Source of the DNA: Pleurodeles waltl
Lineage: Eukaryota; Chordata; Amphibia; Caudata; Salamandridae
Assembly: GCF_031143425.1 (NCBI RefSeq)
Contig: NC_090445.1
Coordinates: forward strand, 1,583,034,444-1,583,098,443
Length of the DNA stretch: 64,000 bases
Direction of reading: 5' to 3'
Positions within the stretch are counted from its first letter, which is position 1. Each line of letters begins with the position of its first letter. The notes under the pieces were generated by a model. That model was not told the origin of the DNA. It saw only the letters and a program-made list of their open reading frames with translations, and made no database searches. Positions 43,481 to 56,670 of the stretch are shown here, piece by piece. The translations under genes and the position numbers were made by a program.

Positions 43481-46080
43481 AAACCTACAAGCCCAAAATT
43501 CTCAGTTTTCCATAACTACAATTCACCATCTGGCTATCTCTTTGAGTGGACCTGTAAAGGCATTTTTACTGTGGATGACGTCCTTGTGAATTTATTACTG
43601 CCATGTACAGGCCATCTTAATTTCGAACTTTCACCATATCCTTTAGCTTCTGCTGCCCATACACAAGGCACTCCCTGTGCTTAAAACCTTGGCCAGCTGC
43701 CCTAATGTCAAGGGTAAAAGGCTTAAAGTTTGCATGGTCCTTGTCTTCAAGGTTTACCACGTCCTAAGTGATAACACAAGTTCCATAACAGTGGTAACTC
43801 ACAATCAAAGAAGATATGGGACTCTATATCAGAAACATAGTTGGATGAGTGGGGGTATATGTGGATATGGCCACCAAATTCCACACTTTTGCATCAGCAG
43901 TCCACTCAGATTACTTCTGCGTATGTGACCATCAAAAATCTCTATTTTCTAAACTAGCAAAATCATCCCTTACAGTGAAGAAGACACTCGTATGGTTTAT
44001 GGGTGACCCAGCAGGAGATCACTTAGGCATGCTAAACGAGGCAACAATTTCCAGCATCTTTTGCAACACAACATTGCTCTCTAAAACCATTGTAAAATTT
44101 AAGTTGTATGGTGTGCACTGTAAACGTATGCGATTCTTGTTTTAGTTTATTTAGCCCCACCTCCTCCTCTGTCACCTCTCTACCATCAGTCAATCCAAAA
44201 GTCTCTTCTTGGGCCACCAAGAGTCTGATTTCCGGATTCCCACTACCTTGATTAGACATTTATGGGCCCTGAAAATATATGAGCTTTTATAGTCATCCAG
44301 GAAGTCTTTTTCCATGGTCCTTAACTACAGCTGGCATTATTAAAGAGGCTACTTAAGTTTATATTTTTTGTCTTTTAGTGTATATTTTTATATTCCCTAA
44401 TGGCATAAAGTCACCCTTAAATGAAAAAGGCGTTAACAAAAGCCAGCGTACACATTGTTGATGCAAAAGGTAGGATTGCTGGAAATCATCGCACATGACA
44501 TGAGGCTAGTTGGTAAGTCACCATCACTTTGCAAGGGTGTTGTTAAATTTCTTCTTTCCAGCTTTTGCTCATTGTCTGGATCTGCGGCACTTTTGAAGGT
44601 GCGGACGAGGACACAAAGAGAGCCACCTCTGGCCGTTTTGAGGTAGCCCTCTGCCCCCGCATGACTATCCATCCTGTGATCCTGTGATCAGTTTTAGAAA
44701 TCCCCAGTGCAGCTCAGGTTGTCTTTCAAGTATCTCTCGGGCTAGATGGGAAATATTTACTACACATTTTTAATTGCCACGTCCCTCCTCATTTCACAGC
44801 CTGCTCCCTCGCAGGTCGAGCCCTTCAGTAACCCTCTGCACTATGAGCCTGACGAACATCTCATATCATCAACATTTAAAGAGTCAGCTATTGACCAGCT
44901 ACTGAACGAACTCAAGAGATGCCGCATAACTGGCGGTAACCCTGCAATTCTGTGAGGAGTTGCTGTCGCCTCAGCACAGATGCTGCACACTTGAAACTTT
45001 TCAATCACCTTTCCCTGCTCAATCTCATCTAAGTAAATTACCGAGCAATGTCAATGTTATGGCGTGTAATAAAGTGTGAAAGTGCTTCCATTGCGATGCG
45101 CGGTAACCAGCCAGTCATAACTTATTGATTGGCAAGATGCCATTACAATAAAACAGCATTTTATCACAACACAAACGTCAGAGTGAAATACGAAAAGTGC
45201 GGGGTAGAGGGTGAGAGACAATATTTTGTTAAAACGGGCCAGATACATTTGTGGTATCATACACATTAAGGAGTAAGATATAGTGCTAAAGGTAACGACC
45301 ATAAAATGGTAATCAGGATTCATGCTCCCACACCTGTTTTGATTTCAACCAGTACCATTGCCAGGTTGGGGCAATCTAGTGGGGGCTTCAGAGTTATGGC
45401 CATTGTTATTAGACTTTTATATGGTGTGCTAGAAGTAGTAAAAATATCAGGGTGGGAGGATGGAAGGGGCGTGGCAAGAGCAAAGACTGACACACAACAG
45501 CATGGTGGAGCTCTTCTCCATGGTTCCATCGTGTACTGTTGAGGCATCAACCATTGTAACAACATGGCAGGTGATCTCAATGTGAACAAGGAGATGAGAT
45601 ATTATATAGAGTGGCCTAGACCATAATCTCAAAGACACACCTTCCAACTTTCACTTCATCTCGACATTCCATTAGCACTTTATTAGATATTCACACAATC
45701 ACTGCAAAGACGCGTCACCTTTAAGTACTTCTAGGCTAATTGCCTATTCCTAGCATATGGGGGTAGTGCTTGGTGGTGGAACGGTCATCACTGCATGTCA
45801 GTATCTTGTTGTAGAAATTTGTGTGCCTGAGACATTCTTGAGAGGATTGTGTTAGATGGATAAGGGGTCAGAGCTTCTGTTTAATTCGCTGTGCAGTGGT
45901 GTATATTTAGGTATTCTTCACTACACGGCCATTCAGCATATCCTGACCTTAAAATATGATTACATGAATTGTTATGGGAGGGCTACATTATGGTGCCTTT
46001 CTCTACCAACAAGAAGTTTCAATTCCATAAAGGACAATGAAACTTTGCTCCACTGAGTTGCAATAGTTTTTGACCTATGA
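43481..46080. other. Unassigned 2.6 kb
   Basis: Several short frames (43457-43684, 43849-44145, 45057-45323 minus, 45306-45542) lack recognisable motifs and are not flanked by convincing splice sites. No repeat partner in the window. Confidence 0.3.
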
Positions 46081-46084
46081 TGCT

Positions 46085-46480
46085 GTTATTTCATGTTATG
46101 TTATATGTATCTGTATAGTATGCTATTACCCATGAGAGCTTCTTGGCTCTTCGCAGGTGTGTGAGGCTCACCCTGGGCAGAGTGACTTAGTTGAAGAGCC
46201 AAGTCTTGAGCTTCTTGCAAAATTCATGATGAGAGAAGGAGGCTCTAATGGGGAGTAGGAGGTCGTTCTATGCTTTAGGAGTGATGTGTGAGAAGGCACA
46301 GCCTACGGATCCGCTTCTGTGGATGCAATAGTAAAAGTGCAGCTGAGCAGAGGTGCCTCGGGGGTTGATGTAAGTATGTGCAGCTTTTGAGGTAGGTTGG
46401 GCCTGAGTTCTGTAGTGTTTTGTATGTGTGGGTGAGAATCCTGAATTAGACCGGGCTTGTGTATCAGGCACCAATGGAGC
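46085..46480 (-). pseudogene. CR1/L2-clade LINE, 3' end
   Basis: Minus-strand code resembles the C-terminal end of the reverse transcriptase of this clade: PPRHLCSAALLLLHPQKR, then RLCLLTHHS, a stop where an SWN-type motif belongs, and CKKLKTW-like code near the end, with stops and at least one frame change. It ends with CTATACAGATACATATAACA and ATAACATGAAAT, a LINE-type tail. Everything 5' of the C-terminus is missing, as usual for 5'-truncated retroposition. Its 3' end resembles the tail of the SINE at 2190. Confidence 0.6.
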
Positions 46481-46880
46481 ATTTACAGGCTTGGAATGAT
46501 GTGGAATCAGCGTGGGAGGCTGATGAACCTAAATATTGTTTCAAAAATAATAGTGTGGGCAAAGTATTGAGGACCAAATTATTGAGACGACAAGACTATA
46601 TAGATTGATATAGCTTTACTTATGTCCACATTTACGTGCCTCAAGGTGTATTGCAGTACATAGATGTTAAGGCTAAGTAAAATAAACCTATACTTATCTA
46701 TCTGCACTTACCTTTCTTACCTATAGGTATACCTATACATATAATGATTACCTATATTGGCACATTAAGGTACACAAATGTGGCATTAAATACAATAAAC
46801 TTTTACTTACCTGTACACACTTACCTTCTCAATATTTTGGCCCTCAGTATTTCGTTTATGATATTATGGTAGCACAACAT
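46481..46880. other. Unassigned stretch
   Basis: Repeated TTACCTATA/TACTTACCT words (46680-46830), loosely periodic; no code. Confidence 0.3.
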
Positions 46881-46884
46881 TTTT

Positions 46885-47400
46885 GAAACAATATTTTAAC
46901 ATGCATCTGTTGCAATATGTCATGTTATTAATTTGATTAATACGTGTCCTAGCACTGAGAGAAAGGCTAAATAAGACAGATGGCTGTTGAACATTTAGGC
47001 AAGTCTTCAGGGCTTTCCTCAAGTGCAACAGGATTTGCTTTCTGCATAAAGATAACAGAAAGATTTTCTGCCGTTTGGCCACCTCGACTTAGAAGGAAAT
47101 GCCACCAGACCGAGCCTGGTTAAATCTGGGTGTCGAGAGCAGCAAGGCATCAGAGGACCGAAGGATGTAGCCCGGAACATAGCGCGTGAACCTATTCCTA
47201 AAATAGATTAGATCAGAATGATCATATGCTACTTTCACTGAATCAGAGGAAGCCTTAATTATTTCCAGGGTAGCTTCCCAAAGTCATAGCTCGTGTGTCT
47301 TTCTCCTCATAGGCTTGATACAGATAAACACAAGCTTGCACATGCTCTGTTTGAGGGCCACCATGTCTAGTATGATATTCTTTTCATGTGAAGTTCACAA
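46885..47400 (-). pseudogene. CR1/L2-clade LINE fragment, C-terminal RT region
   Basis: Minus-strand code includes YVPGYILRSSDALLLSTPRF, matching the LRSSDQLLL-type segment of the family, preceded by KLVFICIKPMRRKTHEL and followed in another frame by LCRKQILLHLRKALKTCL, the usual end of these proteins. Frameshifts separate the parts. The fragment may reach 47600. No tail or target duplication found. Confidence 0.6.
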
Positions 47401-48170
47401 AATGTAAAGAAAGTAGACTTCAGCATACAAATAAGGAAGTGATTTAGAAGCCCCATCATTTTGTTAATGTAGGGCAGAGAGGAGCGCCAAGACTCACTCC
47501 CACCATATAGCTCACAAACTAGGGGTCATATCTGGCAAAAGGTCAGTGAATAAATAGCATTTCTCTATGTCGGGAGCAAATCTGCTATTGCTCAAGACAT
47601 ATATCAGCAAATAGAACTCATACACGGCCCTCGATACAAAAGAATCATTCTTTAGGAAGGGACATTGATTTTTATATTCTTAGAAAAAAACTTTGGGGGT
47701 TTGTTTCTGAATAAGAAAAGAACATGCTGGACGGGCTGCTACAATATTGTGGGCCCTGCATGCAGCTTTGATAAAAGTACATAAACGGTACTACATGCAT
47801 TATGAGCACAGTGATCCTTTTAGGGTGTGGGGGTCCACTACTGCCTGGGCGGTAGAGGGGGCCTACCCGACTAGCGACTTACCTTGGCATGCACCAGCCT
47901 CTAATGGAGGCCATTTCTTGTAACGGAAACAGCCACAGTGGAGGTAGGAAGCAGCGATCATTGGAAACAATTGGAATATGGCACCAGGTGCACTATTAAA
48001 TTCACCCATTGGACTTGGCATATTAGCCAAGAGGAGAGAAAGATAGAAACTATTACAACTATTCACTGCTCCTTACAGCCCCCAACAAGTCACTGTAGAA
48101 TGGCAGCCTGCTATACTCCACCAACACAAAAGACAAAAGCCCTATGCTCACTAGTTCACTGAACCGCGCT
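47401..48170. other. Unassigned stretch
   Basis: Possibly more decayed LINE at its left; otherwise nothing recognised. Confidence 0.3.
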
Positions 48171-51100
48171 GACGGTCAGAATACTATATGCCGCCTGTCT
48201 CAATAGGAGACAGCCTCATGTTCACCTGACAGCCCAGCACCTTCAACAAAGAGAGGCCCCGCGTAAGGGACCAGAAGATTTAACTTTACCCTTCAAAGCG
48301 GTCCGCTATGTAGGACAAAATGGGTAGGGAACCCCAAAAATGTTCCTAACCACATGCATTTCCCAGTGCACAACCACATCCCCATTTTAACTGGCTAGAT
48401 TTCAAAGGTGACAAGCTGAGCAAGGAGTTAAAAGTTTTCCTGAAACTGACTCTCCCACTCAACCCTGGCCTCCCACTCATCTATGTCCATCCATACCAGC
48501 ACCAAATCATACCCATCGTCCCAGTAGAACACTCAACTAGCTGTCAGGATTGGATCTTTAAGCCTTGCTTCAATCCTAACAGCAGGCCTAGCAGACCCAT
48601 CCACTGGCGATTTATGGCTTCTCGATCATTCCTAACATCAGCACAAGAAAACCTCATGTGTAAGCACAGAGCGTGAACCATGAAAACTTGATTTTGATCA
48701 CCCTGATCCCACTCCGCTACCAGCTCCTAAAACGGCACTAAAATTCACCCAACGCAACCACAGAAACTCGGTCAAATATGCCACAGACATAGCTGAAAAA
48801 ATCCTATCACACTGGCTAGACATATTTCTAATCGCATCATGGGTAAATCATGCATCTGCCTCCCTTTTTGATATCCTAGTACTGCCAGACTTTACCGTAA
48901 GCAGCTTCACCTATGTGCAACGGCAGGGCGTGGGGACTGCAGTCACTCACCGAATTTACCTGTATAGAGATCTGTTTCTTGTGGATAATCTGTGCTACTG
49001 TGAATACATGGGAGCCGAAATCCTCACAGCATGCAAGTACATAGCTAAATTACACCTCATCTTCCACCTAACAGGGGATAATCTGATCCTCCTTGAACAA
49101 ATAATGGTAACCATTAACCTACACTGACTTCTACACCCAAACACCAACTTCATAAGAGATTATCAATCTCTATGGAAGTGACGAGCAAGACATATATACA
49201 TGCGTCCATGATAAAAAAAAAAAATCCTGCACAGGCCCAACACACATCAAAGTAGCTAAACTTGATCTCATTATTTCCAAGAAAGGAGCTCTGAGCATTG
49301 AATCTATCTACCCAACCCATTGGTAGGAGTACTTACCAATCATATTCCACATCACAGCACTCTTACAAAGGCCAGAGGATCAAACCCAAACACTGGATAA
49401 GAGACACCAGCAACAGCACCAATCTACCCTCTGTATCTGATGGACCACACACCCTTAAGTGAAATGCAGAACGTACAAGAACTAACTGAACACTACAACT
49501 GGCCAATGACAGGCATAATGGAGGGAGCAGCCCCACTCCACCTCAAAAGGCACCAAAACAAACTGTCCCACCCTCGGTACGACCAAAATTTAAATGAAGA
49601 AAGACGGAGACTCAGACTAGTGGAATGAGTTGGATAGAAGAATACTCCTTAATGCACAAAAGATCGCTGTGGGAGGTAATAAAACTCCTACAAGAGGATC
49701 ATATGGAAAACCAAAGCATCATTCTTCAGATCCCAAATCAATAGCACAAAACACCAGGCAGACAAAAAAATCATCAAACATACTGATACCACCATTATTC
49801 AGTATCTCATTGAGGAGAAAATAAGGAAAATTGAAAACTTGATTGAAATTGATAGAGAGACTTCACAGTATATGGGTTGAGACATACAACCCTCTCATCA
49901 AGAACTCATAATCACTGAGAAGACGCAAACTTTCAACCATCCCACTAAGGCCAAAAATGAGGCAACGTGGAGCAAATTCAAAACCCATACTGTAAATGAG
50001 GCCAGGACAAATGCTGCTTACTCATCCTCCTCGATCTTTGCTCTCCGTTCAACACACTCAATCACAGTAGTGCTTTAGAGCTGCTAGATCTTAGAAAGAC
50101 TGTCTGTCAGGATACGTTCTGAAATTATTCACCTCCCATCTACAAAATCGCTCACAAAGAATCAAATTGAGTGGCTCACTATGACACTCATCCCCAGTAA
50201 GACTTGGATTCCCTCAGGGTTTCACCATCTTCCCCGCAATCTTCAACCTCTATATGGAACCGCTGATGGGGATCGTCAAACAAGTGACCTTTGCGTACCT
50301 CATGTATGCTAATGTAATTCAGCTATACTTAAAGGTGTCTTCCCAGGAGGATATTCTCCAACTTAATGAAACCCAAACATGGCTGGTATGAAATCACCTC
50401 AAACTGAACTCTCTGAAAACTAAGGGCCTGACTTAGACTTTGGCGGAGCGGTTACTCCATCACAAACATGACAAATATCCTGTCCGCTGTGTTACAAGTT
50501 CCATAGGCTATAATGGAAATGTAATACGGACAACAGGATATCCCTCACGTTTGTGATGGAGTAACTCCTCCGCCTCATGCTAAATCAGGCCCTAAATTCC
50601 TACTCAACTCCCCGCTTAGCCCCCCTCAACAATTCCTACAGTACAAAAATGGCCCAACCACCTGGATGCCCTCAAAGGCAAATCTTCATAATCAAATCTA
50701 TAAAATCCCTAGGGATAACACCAGGCATAAACCTCAGTGGCATTTCTCCAACTCAGCATCCTCAGTAAGAAGAACCCATTCATCCTGCCTTAAAGCTTCA
50801 AGATGGCAGTCAAACCCCTAGTCATATCCAGACTAGATTATGGTACTGCGAACTTCACAGGTCTACCAACATCTCGAATGGCTATGCTCATGGACACCCT
50901 GAATGCCACCGTAAAACTGATATCAGCCACAAGACACTTCAGCCACATCAGACCCTCTCTCAAGTCTCTCCACTGACTCCCTTTCAAAGCCAGGATCAAT
51001 CTTAAAATAGCATGCATGACACACAAAGCACTGCTCCTCGACACACCCAAGTACCTAAACAACAATCTCATCATCTCAGGTGGCAGCTGCTCCTCATACA

Positions 51101-51592
51101 ATGCGAGTTACCTCCTGCAGGAATCACCTCTATTTGGAAAAATTAAGTCCTATGTCCGCACTTTCACTGGTCCATCCCCCAGAATATGTAACTGTTTCCC
51201 ATCAAAAGTTTGGTTGAACCAACCAACCCTTGCTTTCAAAAAGAGATCAAAAGGATTTTATCCAACAGATTGGTCTCTTGTTGATTTTATATGGAGTCAA
51301 CACCTTAATCCCCAAACTCACCCTGTTTCCTCTCTTCACTCATCAGCTTGCTTACATCAGGTTTTACTGACCAGCCACCACCAGAAGAGAGGTCATGGAA
51401 GATTGGCTTTATGTGATACAACCTATTTATGTTTTGTTTAAATTCTTTGTTGATATCTTGATATATATATAGTTGATATTATGTAACAGCAAACGGTTTC
51501 TCTGTACAGCGCTCTGATACCTTTGGATAATAATATCACTTTATGAAATTCTGTAAGTAAAATAAAAAATAAAATAAATAAAAAATAAGCAA
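48171..51592 (+). pseudogene. CR1/L2-clade LINE, near full length but decayed
   Basis: Endonuclease C-terminal code ends with KLDLIISKKGALSIESIYPT and YLPIIFHI (49255-49370). The linker reads LTEHYNWPMTGIMEGAAP and LKRHQNKLSHPRYDQNLNEE (about 49470-49600). Reverse transcriptase has LLILLDLCSPFNTLNH (about 50015-50065), where the usual catalytic Asp is Asn, and YANV (about 50308-50319) in place of YADD. Thumb code follows: LDYGTANFTGLPTSRM, LISATRHFSHIRPSLKSLH and MTHKALLLDTPKYLNNNL. C-terminal code and a 3' UTR end at 51592 in an A-rich AAATAAAATA tail. Many stops and frameshifts. The 5' boundary is uncertain. A MITE lies inside at 50424. Confidence 0.8.
50424..50592. mobile_element. 169-bp MITE inside the LINE, TAA duplication
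   Basis: Left GGGCCTGACTTAGACTTTGG pairs with right GCTAAATCAGGCCC, and GGTTACTCCATCACAAACAT with its inverted partner near 50550. TAA on both sides (50421-50423, 50593-50595). Same family as 33084-33231. Confidence 0.88.
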
Positions 51593-52629
51593 AGCATTTA
51601 AAGAGGTCAGGGAATTACTCAATCTAACAAGCATGGACTATACTGATCTACCATTTGCGTATAGTGTGTTTTCTAGGAGAGAACTTGAAGAAATCTAAAG
51701 AACCATTTAGGAATGTGAGGGAAACGTGAAATTCTTGCATGGGCATCAGTGGTTAGCTGAGAATGCACAAACAATTCTGAAATCAGAACGTCAGAGAGAA
51801 ATATCCTTCTAAAGGTAGAATAGAGAACATTAAACTACAAGCAATCATTGGCTAAACCAACAAGTCTGGCCTTTGCAAACTTACATTTTTATTGCAAGAA
51901 TAAAAAAACAAAAGATCACATGCCACTGCCTACATATGGCAACCATATATGTTTTTTAAGTTAAAAAATTAAATTAACTATTGCATATTATTTTCATTCT
52001 AGAGTACTTCTGGCAGGCAGGGGTACTTAGTACTTGTGTAGAAAACCTTCTTAAGTTTAATGCACACTACACAAACTATGATTCCTTTTGGTGCAATGAA
52101 AATAAACTATTTTTTGAATTACAGTAAGACATAGTTTAAACACAAACGGATGGATAAAAAACATTAAACATTCAATAACGATGTGCACGTGTGAACATGG
52201 ATTAGAAAAACATGTTGTTACTCTCAATTCAAGAGACTGATTTCCCCCCAATGTGTGCTGTGGTAATCAAAAGTAAAATGTGAATGACGGTTGAAAACAC
52301 CAAAGGATAAAAGTGTCCTTCTATATATGTGTGTTTGTATACATAGATATGTAGAGCGACACACGAGTGAGAGGAGGCGAGTGAGTGTGAGAGTGAGGGG
52401 GACAGCAAGTGAGATGAAGTTTTGGTGACATCACAAACCACAAGGCTGAAGACCGAGAGGTTTATAAATGTCAACAATATCCCATGGTGGCTATAAAGGA
52501 TTATATTGCAAGTTACGTGTGATTTATTTTTAAATATTGCATGTTTATTTTCACAGTTAGCTTGAAAAAATCCTGCATTTTTTCAAGTGTAGGAAACAAT
52601 GCGCACAGATTAGAATTAGAATATTTAGA
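51593..52629. other. Unassigned stretch
   Basis: Nothing recognised apart from GA-rich sequence near 52365-52410. Confidence 0.3.
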
Positions 52630-52860
52630 CTTTGGGGAGTTAGTCTGTGACTGCCAGTACCACATAATTATAGATTTGCCATATATTTTGTTACATAATT
52701 TGTGAATTGTACGAAAAATGTTCTTGCTAACCCAAATTAATGATAATAGTACTGCCAGAGAAAGTGCTGCATTTGGGTGTATTTTGCTGCATAATTTAAT
52801 TAACTTTGCTGCACAATTTGGTCCTACATGCTGCATAACCGTAGTTTCCTTGGCAATGGT
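52630..52860 (-). repeat. Interspersed repeat family C, inverted fragment
   Basis: Minus strand carries GTTATGCAGCATGTAGGACC, AAATTGTGCAGCAAAG and AATTATGCAGCAAAATAC, the vocabulary of the copies at 23620 and 24916. The 192-codon minus frame at 53091-52513 runs through it and is not considered a gene. Confidence 0.5.
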
Positions 52861-54209
52861 AAGGATCTGAAGAGTGGTCTGGGTGCTGACTTTACCTTTA
52901 TGAAATCCACACTTCGGGGAAACAGTGAGAAATGCTCCATATTTCCCAGATTCATGGGAACTATGTTGGTGTTTACCACTGCAATTTGTTACATGAGATT
53001 GCAACACAGATGAAACAGGCTCTAGGCCAGACCTAATAAGTAGTGCATACCAGGAGGAATCGTGACATACAAGGGTGGCACACGAGTCCAATCACAGGGG
53101 CATACTCACATATGGAGCAGCAACCAAAAGAGAACCACCAAAGAGGAACAGACCTACTTTGAGAATAAAATTAAAGTACTGACACTTGCACACTTACAGC
53201 GAAAAAGAGCCGGGCACCAAAAGATCTAACAAAAAAGCAATAAAAACTAACGAGTAATAAAAATAACAAGTACTAAAAAGGAATGGCAATAGTACTTGGT
53301 AAACCGAATGAATACTCTTTGTTGAGATTCCAAGAACGAGTTTATGAACAAAGCGGAAATACAAGGTAAAAGGGGAATTAAAACACTCAACAAAGACATA
53401 TGAAAATTCACTACAGATCCATCAGTGATCACTGGATGATTCTCTAACTCCTTTCAAATGGAAAGGAATGGAGGAAAACTCTCAAAAATGGATGTCAATA
53501 TATAGGAAGATCTAATGTGAAGCCAATAGCTAAAAATACAACCTTTGTTGTCTAAGGTTCTCACATATAATAAATAAAAATATTGCGTAAGCGTAGGAAA
53601 TTAAATTATCATGCAATAACTCAATAGACCCATAGGAACATTAACAACAAAACAAATCACATATCCCACGCAGGTTCTCATCAATTTGACATAGCAATTA
53701 TGCCTAACCTACTAGCAATATTGCCTATTATAATAATAATAAAGCACTAGTGGGATTTGTGCTTTACAGGACATTTAGGAACATCTTAGACCTGCTTAAA
53801 CTCTTTACGTGACAAGCATTAATGAGTGGCCCAAAATTACATTATACAGTGTGAAATGATAACACCTATTGAGACTGAAGGCAAGATTTAGGATCGCAAA
53901 GAAGTTTATCCCGAAGGTTGCTGCACTTCAATCAGTGCTGATGAATATTGAATATTCACTCATATGATCTCTGCTGCCTTATAACTGATTTTATTTATAA
54001 GATCGATATATGCAACGTGCTCAGTCACGACTGCATCCATGTAAGGGAAAGGCTATGGTTGGTGGGATTACAGTTATGATTTTGTGAAGCGATTTGTTTT
54101 GAAAACAATAATGATATTTAATAAAAGTTTATCGTACTCTGCCAAGACCTCCTCAGAAAAGTTGTTCGGTGGGGAACTGTTGTTGGATCCTTGGATCCTT
54201 CCAAAAAAT
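52861..54209. other. Unassigned stretch
   Basis: AT-leaning; a short ATAATAATAATAAAGC run at about 53729-53744. No code recognised. Confidence 0.3.
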
Positions 54210-54244
54210 AAGAGTGACAAGGAAGGGGTCACTTTGTCACTCTT
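54210..54244. repeat. 10-bp-stem hairpin
   Basis: AAGAGTGACA (54210-54219) pairs perfectly with TGTCACTCTT (54235-54244), overlapping the start of the L1 fragment. Confidence 0.75.
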
Positions 54245-54480
54245 GTTCCCATCATAGCCTTGAAATCATTATTCATAAATGGATAAATATATCAAATGGA
54301 AGGTGTGTTACAGGAATGAAAACATCAAAGAACAAGCTAAAATGATGGGTTTATGTGGATGACATCATGATGGTTCAATCGTAACTGGCAACAGTGCTGA
54401 TCTAATGGATGCAATACAAGAATTTGTCACGTTCTGTAACTTTCTTCCCAGCTTCAGAGCGTTGTGATGGTTCTCAGCAT
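54215..54480 (+). pseudogene. L1-type ORF2 reverse-transcriptase fragment
   Basis: Order of motifs fits L1 RT: GVTLSLLF (like GCPLSPLLF), then SLEIII (like ALEPLA), NISNGRCVTGMKTSKNKLK, VYVDDIMM (the YADD catalytic box, with Val for Ala) and, after a frame change, ADLMDAIQEFVTFC. Three frames and a stop are needed to read it. Only about 85 codons of the 1,200-plus-codon ORF2 are recognisable. Confidence 0.5.
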
Positions 54481-56207
54481 CGACTCTTGAACGTTCTGGT
54501 CTGTGCGAGATAAGGGTGACCCTTTACGGTATCAATGGTGCTGCCGACAGAGAACTTCAGAGCAGACTGTGCCCTCCAGAAGGAGTCCCAAGACCAAACA
54601 ATCTCAGATGCAATCAGGATCTTCTGAAGGAGAAAGACACAAGAGAAGGTTAAGAATATTCAGGACAGGAGATGGAAAATAACAGAGGGATCCCAGGACT
54701 CCAAAAAGAACGAGAAGCGCCAGGAAGGAACCAAGATACACCAAGCAGGAGCAGGATGCACCAAGGAGAGCGAGGACACACCAATAGAAGCAAAGAGTGT
54801 TGCAATGCAAAGGAAATGAAACAGCAGCCCCTTATATACCCTTAGGGAGGATGTGATGAAACCAGAAATAAGGAACGTCCATCTTGGAAAGGGAAACATT
54901 GAAGAAGAAATCAGAAAAGTCACCATCAGAAAGATAAATATAATACAGCTCCCTAGGCATGCTGGGAACAAGAAAAAGAAAGAAGAGAATGAAAGAACAT
55001 GGTCCCCTAGGATGAGCTAAGTAGGCCTAAAACTAACACTGTGGGAAGAGCAATTCCGACTGCTGCAGTGGTGTCAAGAGTTAGAAATGGGACGCCGCGC
55101 TGAACTACGGCATGCCAGATAGAAAAGGGGTAGGCATTGCAGAGTGTTTCCGCTACATGAAAACAACAACAGGTGGCCACCATGCAGAACCACAGTGTCC
55201 CCTGAAAGAAGGTGGAGGCTCCGTGGGTCATGCCTCGGTCCGCAGGGGCAGACATGACAGCATCACGGGCTGGCCCGCACCCTGCATCGCAACAGAATTT
55301 TCATTATGTTCAAGGTATTAAAGAAACTCAGGCATAGGTGAAACGAGCCTCTTCTCGAACAAAATAAAGAACTTTTGTTACGTGTTGGTGAATAAAAAAC
55401 TGCAGGTCATTTCAGAATAATATTAAATATTTAGGGCCAACACTATATAGAGATCAGGAGATCATGGTACAAAAGAGAATTACATGCAACTTAGGTAGAA
55501 CACTGGACACTCTAAATGTGTACATTGACATATTGGGCTGGGTCCACTTAGTAAAGATGGCCTTGTGAAAAAGTTGAAGGACATTTTCAGAAGGATATAT
55601 TTGAGGCGAAACTAATACTAACAAAATTAACCTGGAGTTAATGAGTGTGTATGATAAGTAATAGACCAATGCAGATGGCAATTAAATGACAGAGCTCTCA
55701 CAGGACTAAAGGTTATTCAATTATATAGCACAACAAAAATAACATGGTTTGTATATAGCGTTGCATCTGACATTTCTAAGCATCGCAAATAACAGATGTT
55801 TCTACTACCCAAATTATGATACCCAATTAACTGCCCTTCAGAGGATGGAAGGCTAAGTGGCATTCAACTCATTGAGCTTCCCCTCTGACATAATTATGAC
55901 AGTCCTCACCAATGGTCTTAAAGGTTAAAGAGTGCCAATTATAGGCAAGAAGACATAGGGTCTATGTCTGAAAACCACTTTATGCAAATCAAAAGCAAAA
56001 CCACATCCTGCCTTTCAGATGAATATGCATAAAACAATAACAGCAATTCCATGCCATGCAAAATCCAGGGGTAGGAGAGGCAAGAACACTGCATATAACA
56101 GGATTAAGATAGAGGGAAATTATTTAAACACAAAAGAATGGAAAACCAGGGTTTTGGGAACACTGACGACCTATAAAGGAAAATAATATTTTAAATTTAT
56201 AGGACTC
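54481..56207. other. Unassigned 1.7 kb
   Basis: 54500-55320 is more GC-rich and purine-biased (AAGGAACCAAGA, GGAGCAGGATGC), perhaps an old retroelement terminal region. Overlapping frames at 54604-54971 and 55007-55321 have no recognisable features. Confidence 0.3.
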
Positions 56208-56210
56208 TAG

Positions 56211-56667
56211 GGCACAGATTTACAAGAATCTGGCACGTCAGTACTGTTGCACCAGATTACTTGCGCACTCCCCACCACCACCTAATGACACCATGGGTGT
56301 GCCATATTTGCAAAAATGTTGACGCTAGTGCAGCAAAGTGCAAGGAGTCCCATTGATTTAAATGGGTGCGTCCTTTTAACGTCTGCTTTGAGCAGGCATT
56401 AAAAATGACACGAAAAATGGCGCAATTACATCTTGTAGATTTCACTGCGCCATTTTTGCGGGCCTCCTAATGCCGGAACGCCCCCTGCATACATTATGCA
56501 TGGCGCAGGCATAATGTGGTGCAAAGGGCCGCAAAGTGGCCCAATGCATGCATTGCACCACTTTGTAAATATGGCGTGGCGTTTTTTGCCTCATTGAGCC
56601 ACTTTAGCAAGAAAACAATTATGCTAGCATGACACAAGGAGGCGCTAGGGCCTTGTAAATATGGTCC
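56211..56667. mobile_element. MITE of the 26848 family
   Basis: Left GGCACAGATTTACAAG pairs with right CTTGTAAATATGGTCC; TAG flanks both sides (56208-56210, 56668-56670). Interior shares TTTGAGCAGGC, GATTTCACTGCGCCATTTTT, CATACATTATGCATGGCGCA and TTTGTAAATATGGCG with 26848-27375. Confidence 0.75.
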
Positions 56668-56670
56668 TAG

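Noticed and set aside
43849..44145. Possible host protein frame (98 codons)
   Set aside because: No recognisable motif, splice site or repeat relation.
52513..53091. 192-codon minus-strand frame
   Set aside because: It runs through a fragment of repeat family C; composition and content match no protein family I know.
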